From the NCBI RefSeq assembly GCF_014905555.1, contig NZ_BNGS01000003.1, forward strand, positions 744,001 to 808,000: a DNA stretch of 64,000 nucleotides, in the 5' to 3' direction. Position 1 is the stretch's first letter; every line of letters starts with the position of its first letter. A program made the position numbers and the translations under genes. Below the pieces are notes generated by a model, which was not told where the DNA came from, searched no databases, and saw nothing but the letters and a program-made list of their open reading frames with translations. Positions 8,126-17,923 of the stretch are shown one piece after another. This DNA is from Streptomyces sp. Y2F8-2. Lineage in GTDB: Bacteria > Actinomycetota > Actinomycetes > Streptomycetales > Streptomycetaceae.

Positions 8126-10518
8126 TACTGGCAGGCCTCGCAGGACTCGGGGTTCTCAAGGGAGCAGGCGACCGCGTCGGGGTCGGCGACCTGCTGGACG
8201 GGGATGGGCTTCTGGGTCTGCGCCTGGCCCTGGGCGGCACGGGCGATACGGGTCGCCGGCCGAGAACGCAGGTAGTACGTCGTCTTCAGGCCCTGCTTCC
8301 AGGCGTACGCGTACATCGAGGAGAGCTTGCCGATGGTCGGCGTCTCCATGAACAGGTTCAGTGACTGGGCCTGGTCCAGGAACGGGGTGCGGGCGGCGGC
8401 CATGTCGATCAGGCCGCGCTGCGGGATCTCCCAGGCCGTGCGGTACAGCGCCCGTACGTCGGCCGGGATCCAGGCGAAGTCCTGCACCGAGCCGTTGGAC
8501 TCGCGCAGCGCCTCACGGGTCCGGGCGTCCCACACGCCCAGCTCCTTCAGGTCGTTCACCAGGTAGGAGTTGACCTGGAGGAACTCCCCGGAAAGCGTCT
8601 CGCGCTTGAACAGGTTGGAGACCTGCGGCTCGATGCACTCGTAGACGCCGGCGATCGATGCGATCGTCGCGGTCGGGGCGATGGCCAGCAGCAGCGAGTT
8701 GCGCATCCCGGTCTTCGCGATCCGCTCGCGCAGCGCCGCCCAGCGCTCCGGCCACGTGAACTCGACGCCGTAGTGGTCCGGGTGCAGCACACCGCGGGCC
8801 GTACGGGTCTTCTCCCACGCCGGCAGCGGGCCGTTGCGTTCGGCGAGGTCCGTGGAGGCCTCGTAGGCAGCGAGCATGATGCGCTCGGCGATTCGGGTGG
8901 ACAGCTGCCTCGCCTCAGGGGAGTCGAAGGGCAGCCGCAGCTTGAAGAAGACGTCCTGCAGGCCCATCGCCCCGAGGCCGACCGGGCGCCACTTGGCGTT
9001 CGAGCGGCCGGCCTGCCCGGTCGGGTAGAAGTTGATGTCCACGACGCGGTCGAGGAAGGTCACGGCCGTGCGGACCGTCTCGTCCAGCCGCTCCCAGTCG
9101 ATGTCGCCGGTTGCGGTGTCGACGAAGGCACCGAGGTTGACCGACCCCAGGTTGCAGACCGCCGTCTCCCCGTCGTCGGTGACCTCCAGGATCTCCGTGC
9201 AGAGGTTGGAGGAGTGGATCACGTGGCCCGGCTCGGCCGTCTGGTTGGCGGTGCGGTTGGCGGCGTCCTTGAACGTCATCCAGCCGTTGCCGGTCTGCGC
9301 GAGGGTCCGCATCATGCGGCCGTACAGGTCCCTGGCGGGGATCGTCTTCTTGGCGAGACCTGCCGCCTCGGCCCTGCGGTAGGCGGCGTCGAACTCCTCG
9401 CCCCACAGGTCGACCAGCTCGGGCACGTCCGAGGGGGAGAACAGCGACCACTGCTCGTCCGCGTTGACCCGGCGCATGAACTCGTCCGGGATCCAGTGCG
9501 CGAGGTTGAGGTTGTGGGTGCGGCGGGCGTCCTCGCCGGTGTTGTCCCGCAGCTCCAGGAACTCCTCGATGTCGGAGTGCCAGGTCTCCAGGTAGACGGC
9601 GGCGGCACCCTTGCGCCGGCCGCCCTGGTTCACGGCGGCGACCGAGGCGTCGAGGGTCTTCAGGAACGGGACGATGCCGTTGGAGTGCCCGTTGGTGCCG
9701 CGGATCAGGGAGCCGCGGGAGCGGATGCGGGAGAAGGCGATGCCGATCCCGCCGGCGTGCTTGGAGAGGCGGGCGACCTGGTGGTAGCGCTCGTAGAGGG
9801 AGTCCAGCTCGTCCTTCGGGGAGTCGAGGAGGTAGCAGGACGACATCTGGGGGTGCCGGGTGCCGGAGTTGAAGAGGGTGGGGGAGGAGGGGAGGTAGTC
9901 GAGCCGGCTCATGAGCCCGTAGAGCGCGGCGACGTCGTCCACCGCCCGGCTGCCCGTCTGCGGATCGAACGCAGTGTCCTCGGCGAGCCCGGAGGCGACG
10001 CGGAGCATGAAGTGCTGGGGCGTCTCGACGACCTTGCGGGTGATCGGGTGGCGCAGGAGGTAGCGGCTGTGCAGGGTGCGCAGGCCGAAGTAGCCGAAGC
10101 GGTCGTCGGCCCGCTCGTCCACCAGGGCGTTGAGACGGTCGGCGTGCAGGCGTACGAACGTGGCGGTGCGGTCCGCGATGAGTCCTTCCCGGTGGCCGAC
10201 GGCGATGGACTCGGTGAACGACGTGACGCCCTGGGAGGCGGCCTCGGCGCGGATGCCGATGGTCAGCAGGCGGGCGGCCAGCTTCGAGTAGGCGGGGTCC
10301 TCGGAGATGAGGCCCGCGGCGGCCTCCGTGGCCAGCTCGCGCAGCTCGGCCTCGTCGGCACGGGCGGACCGTCCGCGCAGCGCGGCGGCGGCGACCCGGC
10401 CGGGGTCGGCGTCGGGAAGGTCGGTGGTCAGCTCGGTCAGGGTCCGCAGCAGCGCGGCACCGGGACCGTCGGATTCCAGGCCCGTGGCTGAAGCCGGATC
10501 GACTGGCGCGATGGTCAC
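8125..10518 (-). CDS. nrdA: Ribonucleotide reductase class Ia, alpha (catalytic) subunit
   Basis: Reduces ribonucleoside diphosphates to deoxy forms in partnership with NrdB. The GTG start at 10518 gives 797 residues and has a GGGAGAG Shine-Dalgarno. Active-site features are visible: NLCTEIL (Asn/Cys/Glu triad), CNLGSVNLG, the conserved block FYPTGQAGRSNAKWRPVGLGAMG, and a C-terminal redox pair CEAC in the last five residues. I do not see the VxKRDG motif of an ATP-cone in the N-terminal ~100 residues, so activity-site allostery may be absent or altered. A cobalamin riboswitch lies upstream, consistent with shut-off when a B12-dependent class II enzyme can work. Confidence 0.95.
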   Translation of the reverse strand: MTIAPVDPASATGLESDGPGAALLRTLTELTTDLPDADPGRVAAAALRGRSARADEAELRELATEAAAGLISEDPAYSKLAARLLTIGIRAEAASQGVTSFTESIAVGHREGLIADRTATFVRLHADRLNALVDERADDRFGYFGLRTLHSRYLLRHPITRKVVETPQHFMLRVASGLAEDTAFDPQTGSRAVDDVAALYGLMSRLDYLPSSPTLFNSGTRHPQMSSCYLLDSPKDELDSLYERYHQVARLSKHAGGIGIAFSRIRSRGSLIRGTNGHSNGIVPFLKTLDASVAAVNQGGRRKGAAAVYLETWHSDIEEFLELRDNTGEDARRTHNLNLAHWIPDEFMRRVNADEQWSLFSPSDVPELVDLWGEEFDAAYRRAEAAGLAKKTIPARDLYGRMMRTLAQTGNGWMTFKDAANRTANQTAEPGHVIHSSNLCTEILEVTDDGETAVCNLGSVNLGAFVDTATGDIDWERLDETVRTAVTFLDRVVDINFYPTGQAGRSNAKWRPVGLGAMGLQDVFFKLRLPFDSPEARQLSTRIAERIMLAAYEASTDLAERNGPLPAWEKTRTARGVLHPDHYGVEFTWPERWAALRERIAKTGMRNSLLLAIAPTATIASIAGVYECIEPQVSNLFKRETLSGEFLQVNSYLVNDLKELGVWDARTREALRESNGSVQDFAWIPADVRALYRTAWEIPQRGLIDMAAARTPFLDQAQSLNLFMETPTIGKLSSMYAYAWKQGLKTTYYLRSRPATRIARAAQGQAQTQKPIPVQQVADPDAVACSLENPESCEACQ

Positions 10519-10651
10519 GTGGGGCTCTCCCTCGCTCGGCACGGGGCCTGGCGGAGGGCAGGGGGCAGCACACGAGCGCACGCGGCGTCGCGTCCACCGG
10601 CCCATTCCGCGAGGCCCGGACGTCAGGGCACCCGGACCGGACGGCCGGGCG

Positions 10652-10768
10652 CACTGTCGGCAGGTCCTCGGACTGACGCTCGTACGACGGTATGCGGGCA
10701 TACGTGTACGAGTACACCGTTGCGGGACAGTTCCGGATTCGCACCGGATTCCCCTGCGGCGACAGCGA
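10652..10768 (-). ncRNA. Cobalamin (B12) riboswitch in the nrdA leader
   Basis: Read on the minus strand, the leader contains the class signature: GGGGAATCCGGTGCGAATCC, then CTGTCCCGCAACGGT, a variable stem around 10680-10715, and the B12 box AGTCCGAGGACCTGCC (about 10661-10676). The closing helix P1 is visible as CTGTCG (10760-10765) pairing with CGACAG (10654-10659). The aptamer is therefore compact (~115 nt). The ~135 nt between it and the nrdA start are the expression platform. A B12 riboswitch controlling nrdABS is established in S. coelicolor. Cobalamin should repress nrdAB. Confidence 0.93.
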
Positions 10769-10773
10769 GCATG

Positions 10774-10820
10774 AGCATACATCTTGTGCCGAGCTGCGGC
10801 GCCACCCCCAGATGTTGTGT
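10774..10820 (-). promoter_or_regulatory. Tandem NrdR-like boxes and candidate -10 of nrdAB
   Basis: Two 16-bp boxes sit upstream of the riboswitch: ACACAACATCTGGGGG (10805-10820) and GCACAAGATGTATGCT (10774-10789), written 5'->3' on the minus strand. They share ACAAnAT-type cores and start exactly 31 bp apart, the spacing known for paired NrdR operators. TATGCT (10774-10779), inside the proximal box, can serve as -10. It would place +1 at about 10767, right at the 5' end of the aptamer. No good -35 is seen. Confidence 0.7.
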
Positions 10821-10830
10821 CGCAGTCGCC

Positions 10831-11337
10831 TCAGAGTGTCAACTCGTAGGTGAGGAGGGTGATGTCGTCGAGTTGAGGGAGAGGGTTCCAGTCCCGCTCG
10901 GGTGTGCGAACGAAGCCCAGGCGTTCATAGATGCGATGGGCGGTGCGCATCGTGCGCTGGGTCGACAGGACGACCCGTACGCAGCCGTCCGTGGCCCGTG
11001 CGCGGTCGACGCAGGCCCGGACGAGAGCCTCTCCCGCGCCCCGGCCGCGTGCGGCGTGCGCGACCGCGAGCATCCGTATCTCGGCCTCCCCCGGTCCCGC
11101 GATGTCGGCCATGGGGCCGCCGGTCGGTACGAAGGTGACGCCGCCGAGAACATGCCCGTCCGCCACGGCCACCAGCACCTCTGCCGCGGCCGCCCGCCCT
11201 GCCACGTCCTTCAGTTCGTCGAGGTAGGCGTCGCTCTCGCCGAAGTCGAGGAGGCCGTCCCGGAGATAGGCCTGCGCGGTGGTCTCGCCGAGCGTGTCGT
11301 ACTCGTCGGGGGTCGCCTGCCGGATGATGAGGTCCAT
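10831..11337 (-). CDS. GNAT family N-acetyltransferase
   Basis: A 168-residue GCN5-type acetyltransferase (MDLIIRQATPDEYD). The acetyl-CoA loop is visible as AARGRGAGEALVRACVDRA, preceded by the strand IRMLAVAHAARG, and the C-terminal RIYERLGFVR segment is typical. I chose the ATG at 11337; an in-frame TTG at 11367 would add 10 residues but lies inside a terminator hairpin. The substrate is unknown. It ends just before the nrdA control region and reads toward it. Confidence 0.85.
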   Translation of the reverse strand: MDLIIRQATPDEYDTLGETTAQAYLRDGLLDFGESDAYLDELKDVAGRAAAAEVLVAVADGHVLGGVTFVPTGGPMADIAGPGEAEIRMLAVAHAARGRGAGEALVRACVDRARATDGCVRVVLSTQRTMRTAHRIYERLGFVRTPERDWNPLPQLDDITLLTYELTL

Positions 11338-11367
11338 GGGGCCGAGTGTGCCGGACGGGTACGACAA

Positions 11368-11396
11368 CGGGCCGCCGGATTTTCTCCGACGGCCCG
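11368..11396 (-). terminator. Terminator of the symporter operon
   Basis: Stem CGGGCCGCCGGA (11368-11379) pairs with TCCGACGGCCCG (11385-11396) with one C/A mismatch and loop TTTTC. It lies 23 bp beyond the symporter stop. Confidence 0.7.
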
Positions 11397-11418
11397 CTGA
11401 CCCGCGTGCGACGTGGAC

Positions 11419-13047
11419 TCAGTGCGAGGTGCCGGCCGTGGCCGGCGGCAGCTCCACCTGGACCCCCGGGTCGCCCGCGTCCGCCGTGTAGTCCTCCGGC
11501 TTCGTCTCGTCGATGCCCTCGGGAGCCTTCAGCGCCTTCAGGACGAACGTCAGCACCACCGTCACCACCACGTTCATCACGAACGCCGTCAGGCCGATGT
11601 AGCCGATCTCGCCGATGCCGGGGATCTCCTTGGCGGAGCCGCCGAAGTGCGGCTGGGTCGGGGACGCGACACCGTACGCCGCCAGCGTGCCGTAGACCAT
11701 GCCGACCGCCCAGCCCGCCAGCAGCGCCCAGCGGTGGAACCAGCGGGTGAACAGACCGCCGACCAGGGCCGGGAAGGTCTGAAGGATCCAGATGCCGCCC
11801 AGCAGCTGGAAGTTGATGGCGACCGTCTTGTCCATGGTCAGGACGAAGACCAGGGCGCCCACCTTCACCAGCAGCGACACGAGCTTGGAGACCCTGGTCT
11901 CCTCCGCTGCCGTCGCGTGCGGATTGATGAAGTCCTTGTAGATGTTGCGGGTGAAGAGGTTCGCGGCTGCGATCGACATGATCGCCGCGGGCACCAGTGC
12001 GCCGATGCCGATCGCCGCGAAGGCCACTCCGGCGAACCAGTCCGGGAACATGTCCTCGAACAGCTGCGGAATCGCCAGCTGCCCGTTCTGGACCTTCACA
12101 CCCGCGGCGATCGCCATGAAGCCCAGCAGCGCCAGCAGTCCCAGCATCAGCGAATACAGCGGCAGGATCGTGGTGTTGCGGCGGATCACCTCACGGCTGC
12201 GCGAGGACAGCGTGGCCGTGATCGAGTGCGGGTACATGAACAGGGCCAGCGCCGAGCCCAGCGCCAGTGTGGCGTACGTCCACTGGGTCGCCTCGGCCGG
12301 GACCAGGGCACCGCGCGGCTTGCCCGTCTTCGGGTTGGCCTGCGCGAACGCATGGCCCGCCTTCGCGAAGACGTCGTCGAAGCCGCCCAGCTTGATCGGG
12401 ATGTAGATGATCGCCACCGCGATGACGATGTAGATCAGCGCGTCCTTCACGAACGCGATCAGGGCGGGCGCCCTGAGGCCCGACGAGTACGTGTACGCGG
12501 CCAGCACACCGAAGGCGATCAGCAGCGGCAGGTCCTTCACGAACCAGTTGGTGTTCTCGCCGCCGCCCACACCCATCACGTCCAGCACGGCCTGGATGCC
12601 CACCAGTTGGAGCGCGATGTACGGCATGGTCGCCAGGATTCCGGTGAGCGCCACCGCCAGCGACAGGCCCTTCGAACCGAACCGGCCGCGCACGAAGTCC
12701 GAGGTCGTGACGTACCCGTGCCGGTGCGAGACCGACCACAGGCGCGGCAGGAAGGTGAAGATCAGCGGGTACACCAGGATGGTGTACGGCACCGCGAAGA
12801 AGCCCGAGGCGCCCGCCGCGTAGATCGCCGCCGGCACGGCCACGAACGTGTACGCGGTGTACAGGTCGCCGCCGAGGAGGAACCAGGTGATCCAGGTTCC
12901 GAACGAGCGGCCGCCGAGGCCCCACTCGTCGAGGCTGTGCTCGTTGTCGGCCCTGCGCCAGCGCGCCGCCAGGAAGCCCATGACCGTGACGGCCAGGAAG
13001 AAGAAGACAAAGACGCCGAGCGCGACGCCGTTCACGCCGTCCTTCAC
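11419..13047 (-). CDS. Sodium:solute symporter (SSS family)
   Basis: A 542-residue, ~13-segment integral membrane protein of the SSS family. Typical features are the N-terminal DEWGLGGRSFGTWITWFLLGGD segment, GYVTTSDFVRGRFGSKGLSL, and the Na+-site helix with AIMSIAAANLFTRNIYKDF. Sequence character and the DUF3311 partner resemble monocarboxylate (acetate/pyruvate-type) permeases; the true substrate is not determinable here. Its GTG start overlaps the stop of the DUF3311 gene by 4 bp (GTGA). The hydrophilic tail of ~40 residues is acidic and ends TAGTSH. Confidence 0.9.
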   Translation of the reverse strand: MKDGVNGVALGVFVFFFLAVTVMGFLAARWRRADNEHSLDEWGLGGRSFGTWITWFLLGGDLYTAYTFVAVPAAIYAAGASGFFAVPYTILVYPLIFTFLPRLWSVSHRHGYVTTSDFVRGRFGSKGLSLAVALTGILATMPYIALQLVGIQAVLDVMGVGGGENTNWFVKDLPLLIAFGVLAAYTYSSGLRAPALIAFVKDALIYIVIAVAIIYIPIKLGGFDDVFAKAGHAFAQANPKTGKPRGALVPAEATQWTYATLALGSALALFMYPHSITATLSSRSREVIRRNTTILPLYSLMLGLLALLGFMAIAAGVKVQNGQLAIPQLFEDMFPDWFAGVAFAAIGIGALVPAAIMSIAAANLFTRNIYKDFINPHATAAEETRVSKLVSLLVKVGALVFVLTMDKTVAINFQLLGGIWILQTFPALVGGLFTRWFHRWALLAGWAVGMVYGTLAAYGVASPTQPHFGGSAKEIPGIGEIGYIGLTAFVMNVVVTVVLTFVLKALKAPEGIDETKPEDYTADAGDPGVQVELPPATAGTSH

Positions 13048-13310
13048 TGCGACGCACCCCCCTGCCGGCCGGCGCGGGCGCGCTGGTCACGCTGCCACAG
13101 CTTGTACGCGAGCATCGTCAGCGCCGTGGAGATGAGCACCCACAGCATCTGGTACCAGTAGAAGAACGGGATGCCGATGAACGCGGGGTCCGTCTTGGCG
13201 TACGAGCCGACCCACAGCATCGCGACGAAGGGTGCTACAAGGCAGAGGGCGATGACGACGCGCACCGGCGTCACCACCGCCGCTCTGGCTGCATCTGGTT
13301 GATCGGACAT
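13044..13310 (-). CDS. DUF3311 small membrane protein
   Basis: An 88-residue protein (MSDQPDAARA) with two hydrophobic helices (VVIALCLVAPFVAMLWVGS and WVLISTALTMLAYKLW) separated by FIGIPFFYWYQ. This is the DUF3311 pattern, whose genes are routinely coupled to SSS symporters. It is probably an accessory subunit or stabiliser of the transporter encoded directly downstream, with which it overlaps by 4 bp. Confidence 0.85.
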   Translation of the reverse strand: MSDQPDAARAAVVTPVRVVIALCLVAPFVAMLWVGSYAKTDPAFIGIPFFYWYQMLWVLISTALTMLAYKLWQRDQRARAGRQGGASQ

Positions 13311-13440
13311 GCGGCTCCGTCCCCTCACTGGTCACCTGTGCACCTGTGTAATGCGCAGGCAATGTAGGTGACCCCGTCATGAGAGCGGAAGCCCTCGTCC
13401 GCATATCGGTCGTGACCAGGTCCGGAAAGGCGCTGCTGGT

Positions 13441-14253
<813 letters not shown>

Positions 14254-14356
14254 TCACGGCTCACATCGTGGCACGGCTTCATGGGGAGCAGGGCCCCACG
14301 CTCCGTGATCCCCGTTCCACGGACGGGGATCCCCTCTGTATACCGTCGGCATCCTC

Positions 14357-14372
14357 GCTGGTCTAGTCCACA
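14357..14372. promoter_or_regulatory. DasR operator (dre) proximal to dasR
   Basis: GCTGGTCTAGTCCACA matches the dre consensus ACTGGTCTAGACCAGT at 12 of 16 positions, including the central TGGTCTAG-CCA. It lies ~150 bp before the dasR start, and a half-site GTGGTCCAGT follows at 14381-14390. Probable autoregulation. Confidence 0.8.
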
Positions 14373-14528
14373 TCGTGGAAGTGGTCCAGTCGCGGCCGCG
14401 GGAATCCGGGTGCCCGTTTTCGCTGGGTTCCTACTTAAAGGTCCTTTCATATGTAGGTCACATAACGAACACCCTGAGCGGCTCGAACACCCTTGACGCG
14501 CCTATTGGTCTGAGCCAAGCTCCCCCCT

Positions 14529-14544
14529 ACTGGTCTACACCATT
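14529..14544. promoter_or_regulatory. DasR operator (dre) of dasA
   Basis: ACTGGTCTACACCATT, followed at once by the half-site GGTCCAGT (14545-14552). It lies ~85 bp before the dasA start, in the position expected for repression of dasABCD. The rest of the 14206-14627 interval shows an AT-richer stretch (14435-14475) that may hold promoter elements. Confidence 0.85.
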
Positions 14545-14627
14545 GGTCCAGTCCCGGCCCCACGGGCGGTGCGCGTCGTCACGCCGCGGGGACAAGGGGG
14601 GTTTGTGGCATCCCTGAGGAGGATGGC

Positions 14628-15911
14628 GTGAAGCGCAAACTGACAGTCGCGATCGGTATCGCGGGCATGATGGTCTCCATCGCGGCGTGCGGCGGCGGGA
14701 AGTCCGGCGGGTCGAGCACGGGGGCGGACGCCAAGGAGCTCACCGTCTGGCTGACGGTCGACGCCCAGAACAACTGGCCGGCGCTGGTGAAGGCCGCCGA
14801 CGACGCGGTGCTGAAGAAGCACCCGGGGCTGAAGATCAACCACGAGTACTACGGCTGGCCGGACAAGAACACCAAGCTCGACGCCGTCCTCGCCACCGAC
14901 AAGGCGCCCGACGTGGTCGAGATGGGCAACACCGAGATGCTCGGTTACATGGTCAAGGGCGCCTTCGCCCCCGTGGACGCGGCCAAGTTCGACAACTCGG
15001 CCCAGTGGCTGGACGGCCTCAAGGCCTCCGTGACATACGACGGCAAGACCTACGGCGTCCCCTACTACGCCGGCGGCCGCGTCGCCAACTGGCGCAAGGA
15101 CATCGCCGCTTCGGTCGGTGTGAAGACGCCGCCGAAGACGTACCAGGAGCTCACCGCCGACCTGGACAAGATCCAGACGAAGGAGGGCAGCGGGTTCAGC
15201 GCCTGGTACCAGCCCACGCGCGACTGGTACGCGGCCATGTCCTTCGTCTACGACGCCGGCGGCTCCATCGCCAAGCAGGAGGGCGGCCAGTGGAAGGCCG
15301 ACCTCTCCTCGCCGGAGTCCCTCAAGGGCCTCAACGAGTTCAAGACGGTCATCGACAAGTACATGCACGGCGACAAGACCAAGGACGAATCCGACCGGTA
15401 CATCGTCTACGGCCAGGGCAAGTCCGCCATGATCTTCGGCGCCGCCTGGGAGGGCGCGGCCGCGGCCGACCCGAAGGCCGACAAGACCGGGGGCAAGCTG
15501 AAGACCAGCCTCGAGAACTTCGTGATGCCTGGTCCGTCCGGCAAGAACATGCCCGTCTTCCTGGGCGGTTCCGACCTGGCGATCCCGGTGAAGTCCAAGG
15601 CGCAGGCACTGGCCGCCGAGTGGATCAACGCGTTCACCGGATCGCAGGGCCAGAAGGGCCTCATCGCCAAGGGCAACCTGCCCAACAACAAGACCGACCT
15701 CGCGACCCTGAAGAACGACCCGGCGACGGCGGTCCCGGCCACCGCGGCCGAGTCCAACTGGTTCGTCCCCATGGCACCCGGCTGGGGCCAGGTCGAGAAG
15801 GCGCAGGTCCTGCAGACGATGCTGCAGGACATCGGCACCGGCAAGAAGTCGGTCGAGGCCGCCGCGAAGGACGCGGACGCCGCGATCGACAAGGTCATCA
15901 ACACCAAGTGA
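14628..15911 (+). CDS. dasA: DasA, chitobiose-binding lipoprotein
   Basis: Extracellular solute-binding lipoprotein of the chitobiose (GlcNAc2) ABC importer. The 427-residue precursor has a lysine-rich start, a hydrophobic stretch and a lipobox ending IAAC at Cys21, followed by a Gly/Ser linker. The mature part is a family 1 sugar-binding fold (KELTVWLTVDAQNNWPALV; AWYQPTRDWYAAMSFVYDAGG). The GTG start has a GAGGAGG Shine-Dalgarno. A DasR site lies upstream and a stem-loop downstream, before dasB. Confidence 0.95.
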   Translation: MKRKLTVAIGIAGMMVSIAACGGGKSGGSSTGADAKELTVWLTVDAQNNWPALVKAADDAVLKKHPGLKINHEYYGWPDKNTKLDAVLATDKAPDVVEMGNTEMLGYMVKGAFAPVDAAKFDNSAQWLDGLKASVTYDGKTYGVPYYAGGRVANWRKDIAASVGVKTPPKTYQELTADLDKIQTKEGSGFSAWYQPTRDWYAAMSFVYDAGGSIAKQEGGQWKADLSSPESLKGLNEFKTVIDKYMHGDKTKDESDRYIVYGQGKSAMIFGAAWEGAAAADPKADKTGGKLKTSLENFVMPGPSGKNMPVFLGGSDLAIPVKSKAQALAAEWINAFTGSQGQKGLIAKGNLPNNKTDLATLKNDPATAVPATAAESNWFVPMAPGWGQVEKAQVLQTMLQDIGTGKKSVEAAAKDADAAIDKVINTK

Positions 15912-15918
15912 GCCGACG

Positions 15919-15962
15919 GCAGGGCCCCGTGGACCCCGGGGGTGTTCGGGGAGGGGCCCTGC
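15919..15962 (+). terminator. Attenuator-like hairpin between dasA and dasB
   Basis: GCAGGGCCCC (15919-15928) pairs with GGGGCCCTGC (15953-15962) around a 24-nt loop. Its intra-operon position suggests partial termination or 3'-end protection, giving more binding protein than permease. Confidence 0.6.
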
Positions 15963-16055
15963 GTCTCGTACGACCGTGGGGGCGCGGCTGCCGTCCTCCC
16001 GCGACCGTGCGGGTTTCGCCTTCGTACGACCTGAAGGACCGCTGAGGAGCGCGCG

Positions 16056-17048
16056 ATGAGTGCCGCAGACACGACCACCCCTGCCAAGGTGCCGCCGCCG
16101 CGGCCGGCGCCTCCACCACCGGGCGTCGCCACCGTGAGGCCACGCAGAGGGCGGGCGCCGGGCGGGGCCGCCGTCCCCTGGGCGCTGCTCGCCCCCTGTC
16201 TGCTGGTCCTCGCCCTGGTGATGGGCTATCCGCTGGTCCGCCTGGTGACCCTGTCCTTCCAGAAGTTCGGCCAGTCCCAGCTGTGGGGGTTCCAGCCGGC
16301 CCAGTCGGCCGGCCTCGCCAACTTCACCAACGTCCTTGAGGACGGCGAGTTCTGGGCGGTCGTCGTGCGCACGACCGTCTTCGCGGCCGGCTCGGTGATC
16401 TTCACCATGGTCCTCGGCATGCTGATCGCGCTGCTGCTCCAGCGGGTCTCCGGCTGGATGAAGACGCTGATCAACGTCGTGCTGGTGGCCAGCTGGGGCA
16501 TGCCGGTCATCGTGGCCACCACCGTCTTCAAATGGCTCTTCGACTCGGACTACGGCATCCTCAACGCTCTGCTGAGCAAGCTGCCCGGCGTGCATCTGAT
16601 CGGCCACAACTGGTTCGCGAGCGGACCGCAGGGTCTGGCCGTGATCATGCTCCTCGTGGTCTGGGGAGCCGTCCCGTTCGTCGTCATCACGCTCGGCGCG
16701 GGCCTCACTCAGGTGCCGAAGGAGCTGGAGGAGGCGGCCCGGCTCGACGGCGCGGGCTCCTGGGGCGTGTTCCGGCATGTCACCCTCCCGATCCTGAAGC
16801 CGATCATCGTGATGCTCACGACCCTCTCCGTCATCTGGGACATGGGCGTCTTCCCGCAGGTCTTCGTGATGCGCGGCGGCCACCCCGAGGCCGAGTTCCA
16901 GCTGCTCACCACCTACTCGTACGACCGGGCGTTCGTGGTCAACGACTACGGCCAGGGCTCCGCGATCGCGCTGATCACCGTGCTGTTGCTGCTCGGCGTC
17001 GTCGCCCTCTACATGCGTCAGATGCTGAAGATCGGAGAAGTCGAATGA
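16056..17048 (+). CDS. dasB: DasB, chitobiose ABC importer permease
   Basis: A 330-residue membrane permease with six predicted segments after a proline-rich cytoplasmic N-terminus (~45 residues). The MalF-type EAA loop is visible as LEEAARLDGAGSWGVFRHVTLPIL, the contact site for the ATPase. No ATPase gene is nearby; in Streptomyces the shared ATPase MsiK, encoded elsewhere, energises such importers. Its stop overlaps the dasC start (ATGA). Confidence 0.94.
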   Translation: MSAADTTTPAKVPPPRPAPPPPGVATVRPRRGRAPGGAAVPWALLAPCLLVLALVMGYPLVRLVTLSFQKFGQSQLWGFQPAQSAGLANFTNVLEDGEFWAVVVRTTVFAAGSVIFTMVLGMLIALLLQRVSGWMKTLINVVLVASWGMPVIVATTVFKWLFDSDYGILNALLSKLPGVHLIGHNWFASGPQGLAVIMLLVVWGAVPFVVITLGAGLTQVPKELEEAARLDGAGSWGVFRHVTLPILKPIIVMLTTLSVIWDMGVFPQVFVMRGGHPEAEFQLLTTYSYDRAFVVNDYGQGSAIALITVLLLLGVVALYMRQMLKIGEVE

Positions 17049-17914
17049 GCGGCATGAGCGCGACGACGCTCGCCGGGCGCGACCTGGCCCGCCGCCGGAC
17101 CAGGTCCCGGCTCGGCTGGAACCTCCTCGGCCTGCTGGTCTTCCTCACCGCGGGCTTCCCCGTCTACTGGATGATCGACACGGCGTTCAAACCGGCGAAG
17201 GACGCCATCGACCCGGACCCGAGTCTGCTGCCCACGGGCGTCACACTGGCCAACTTCCGCCGGGCGCTGGACATCGCCGACTTCTGGGGACCGGTCGGCC
17301 GCAGTCTGATCGTGTCACTGTCGGTGGTCGCGATCGGCATCGTCGTCGGCATGCTGGCCGCGCTCGCCATCTCCCGGTTCGCCTTCCGCGGCCGGAAGAT
17401 CGTGATCGTGGGCATCCTGGCGATCCAGATGGTCCCGCTCGTCGCCATGATCATTCCGGTGTTCCTGCTGCTCAACGACCTCGGACAGTACGACAAGCTG
17501 TCCGGCCTCATCATCACCTACCTGACCTTCATCCTCCCGTTCACGGTGTGGACGCTGCGCGGCTTCATCGTCAACATCCCGCGCGAGCTGGAGGAGGCGG
17601 CGATGGTGGACGGCTGCTCGCGTACCGGGGCCTTCCTGCGCGTGGTCTTCCCGCTGCTGGCCCCCGGTCTGGTCGCCACCTCGGTCTACGGCTTCATCCA
17701 GGCCTGGAACGAGTACCTGTACGCCCTGATGCTGATGAGCCAGCAGAACCAGACCGCGACCGTGTGGCTCGGCAACTTCACCACCAAGCACGGCACCGAG
17801 TACGCCCCGATGATGGCCGGCGCCACGATGATGGCGGTGCCGATCGTCGTGCTCTTCCTCCTCGTCCAGCACAAGATGGCCGCGGGCCTCACCGCGGGCG
17901 CCGTGAAGGGATAA
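17045..17914 (+). CDS. dasC: DasC, chitobiose ABC importer permease
   Basis: A 289-residue MalG-type permease with six hydrophobic segments and the EAA loop LEEAAMVDGCSRTGAFLRVVFPLL. It ends with the short cytoplasmic tail MAAGLTAGAVKG typical of the family. Translation is coupled to dasB by a 4-bp overlap. Only 9 bp separate it from dasD, so dasBCD are one transcript. Confidence 0.94.
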   Translation: MSGMSATTLAGRDLARRRTRSRLGWNLLGLLVFLTAGFPVYWMIDTAFKPAKDAIDPDPSLLPTGVTLANFRRALDIADFWGPVGRSLIVSLSVVAIGIVVGMLAALAISRFAFRGRKIVIVGILAIQMVPLVAMIIPVFLLLNDLGQYDKLSGLIITYLTFILPFTVWTLRGFIVNIPRELEEAAMVDGCSRTGAFLRVVFPLLAPGLVATSVYGFIQAWNEYLYALMLMSQQNQTATVWLGNFTTKHGTEYAPMMAGATMMAVPIVVLFLLVQHKMAAGLTAGAVKG

Positions 17915-17923
17915 CGCCCTCCG

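Noticed and set aside
8773..10491. Long + strand frame opposite nrdA
   Set aside because: Antisense shadow of a strongly conserved gene; no family resemblance or ribosome site.
11413..13161. Long + strand frame opposite the SSS symporter
   Set aside because: Antisense shadow: the translation is mostly Arg, His, Gln, Asp and Val repeats. The minus-strand symporter is unmistakable.
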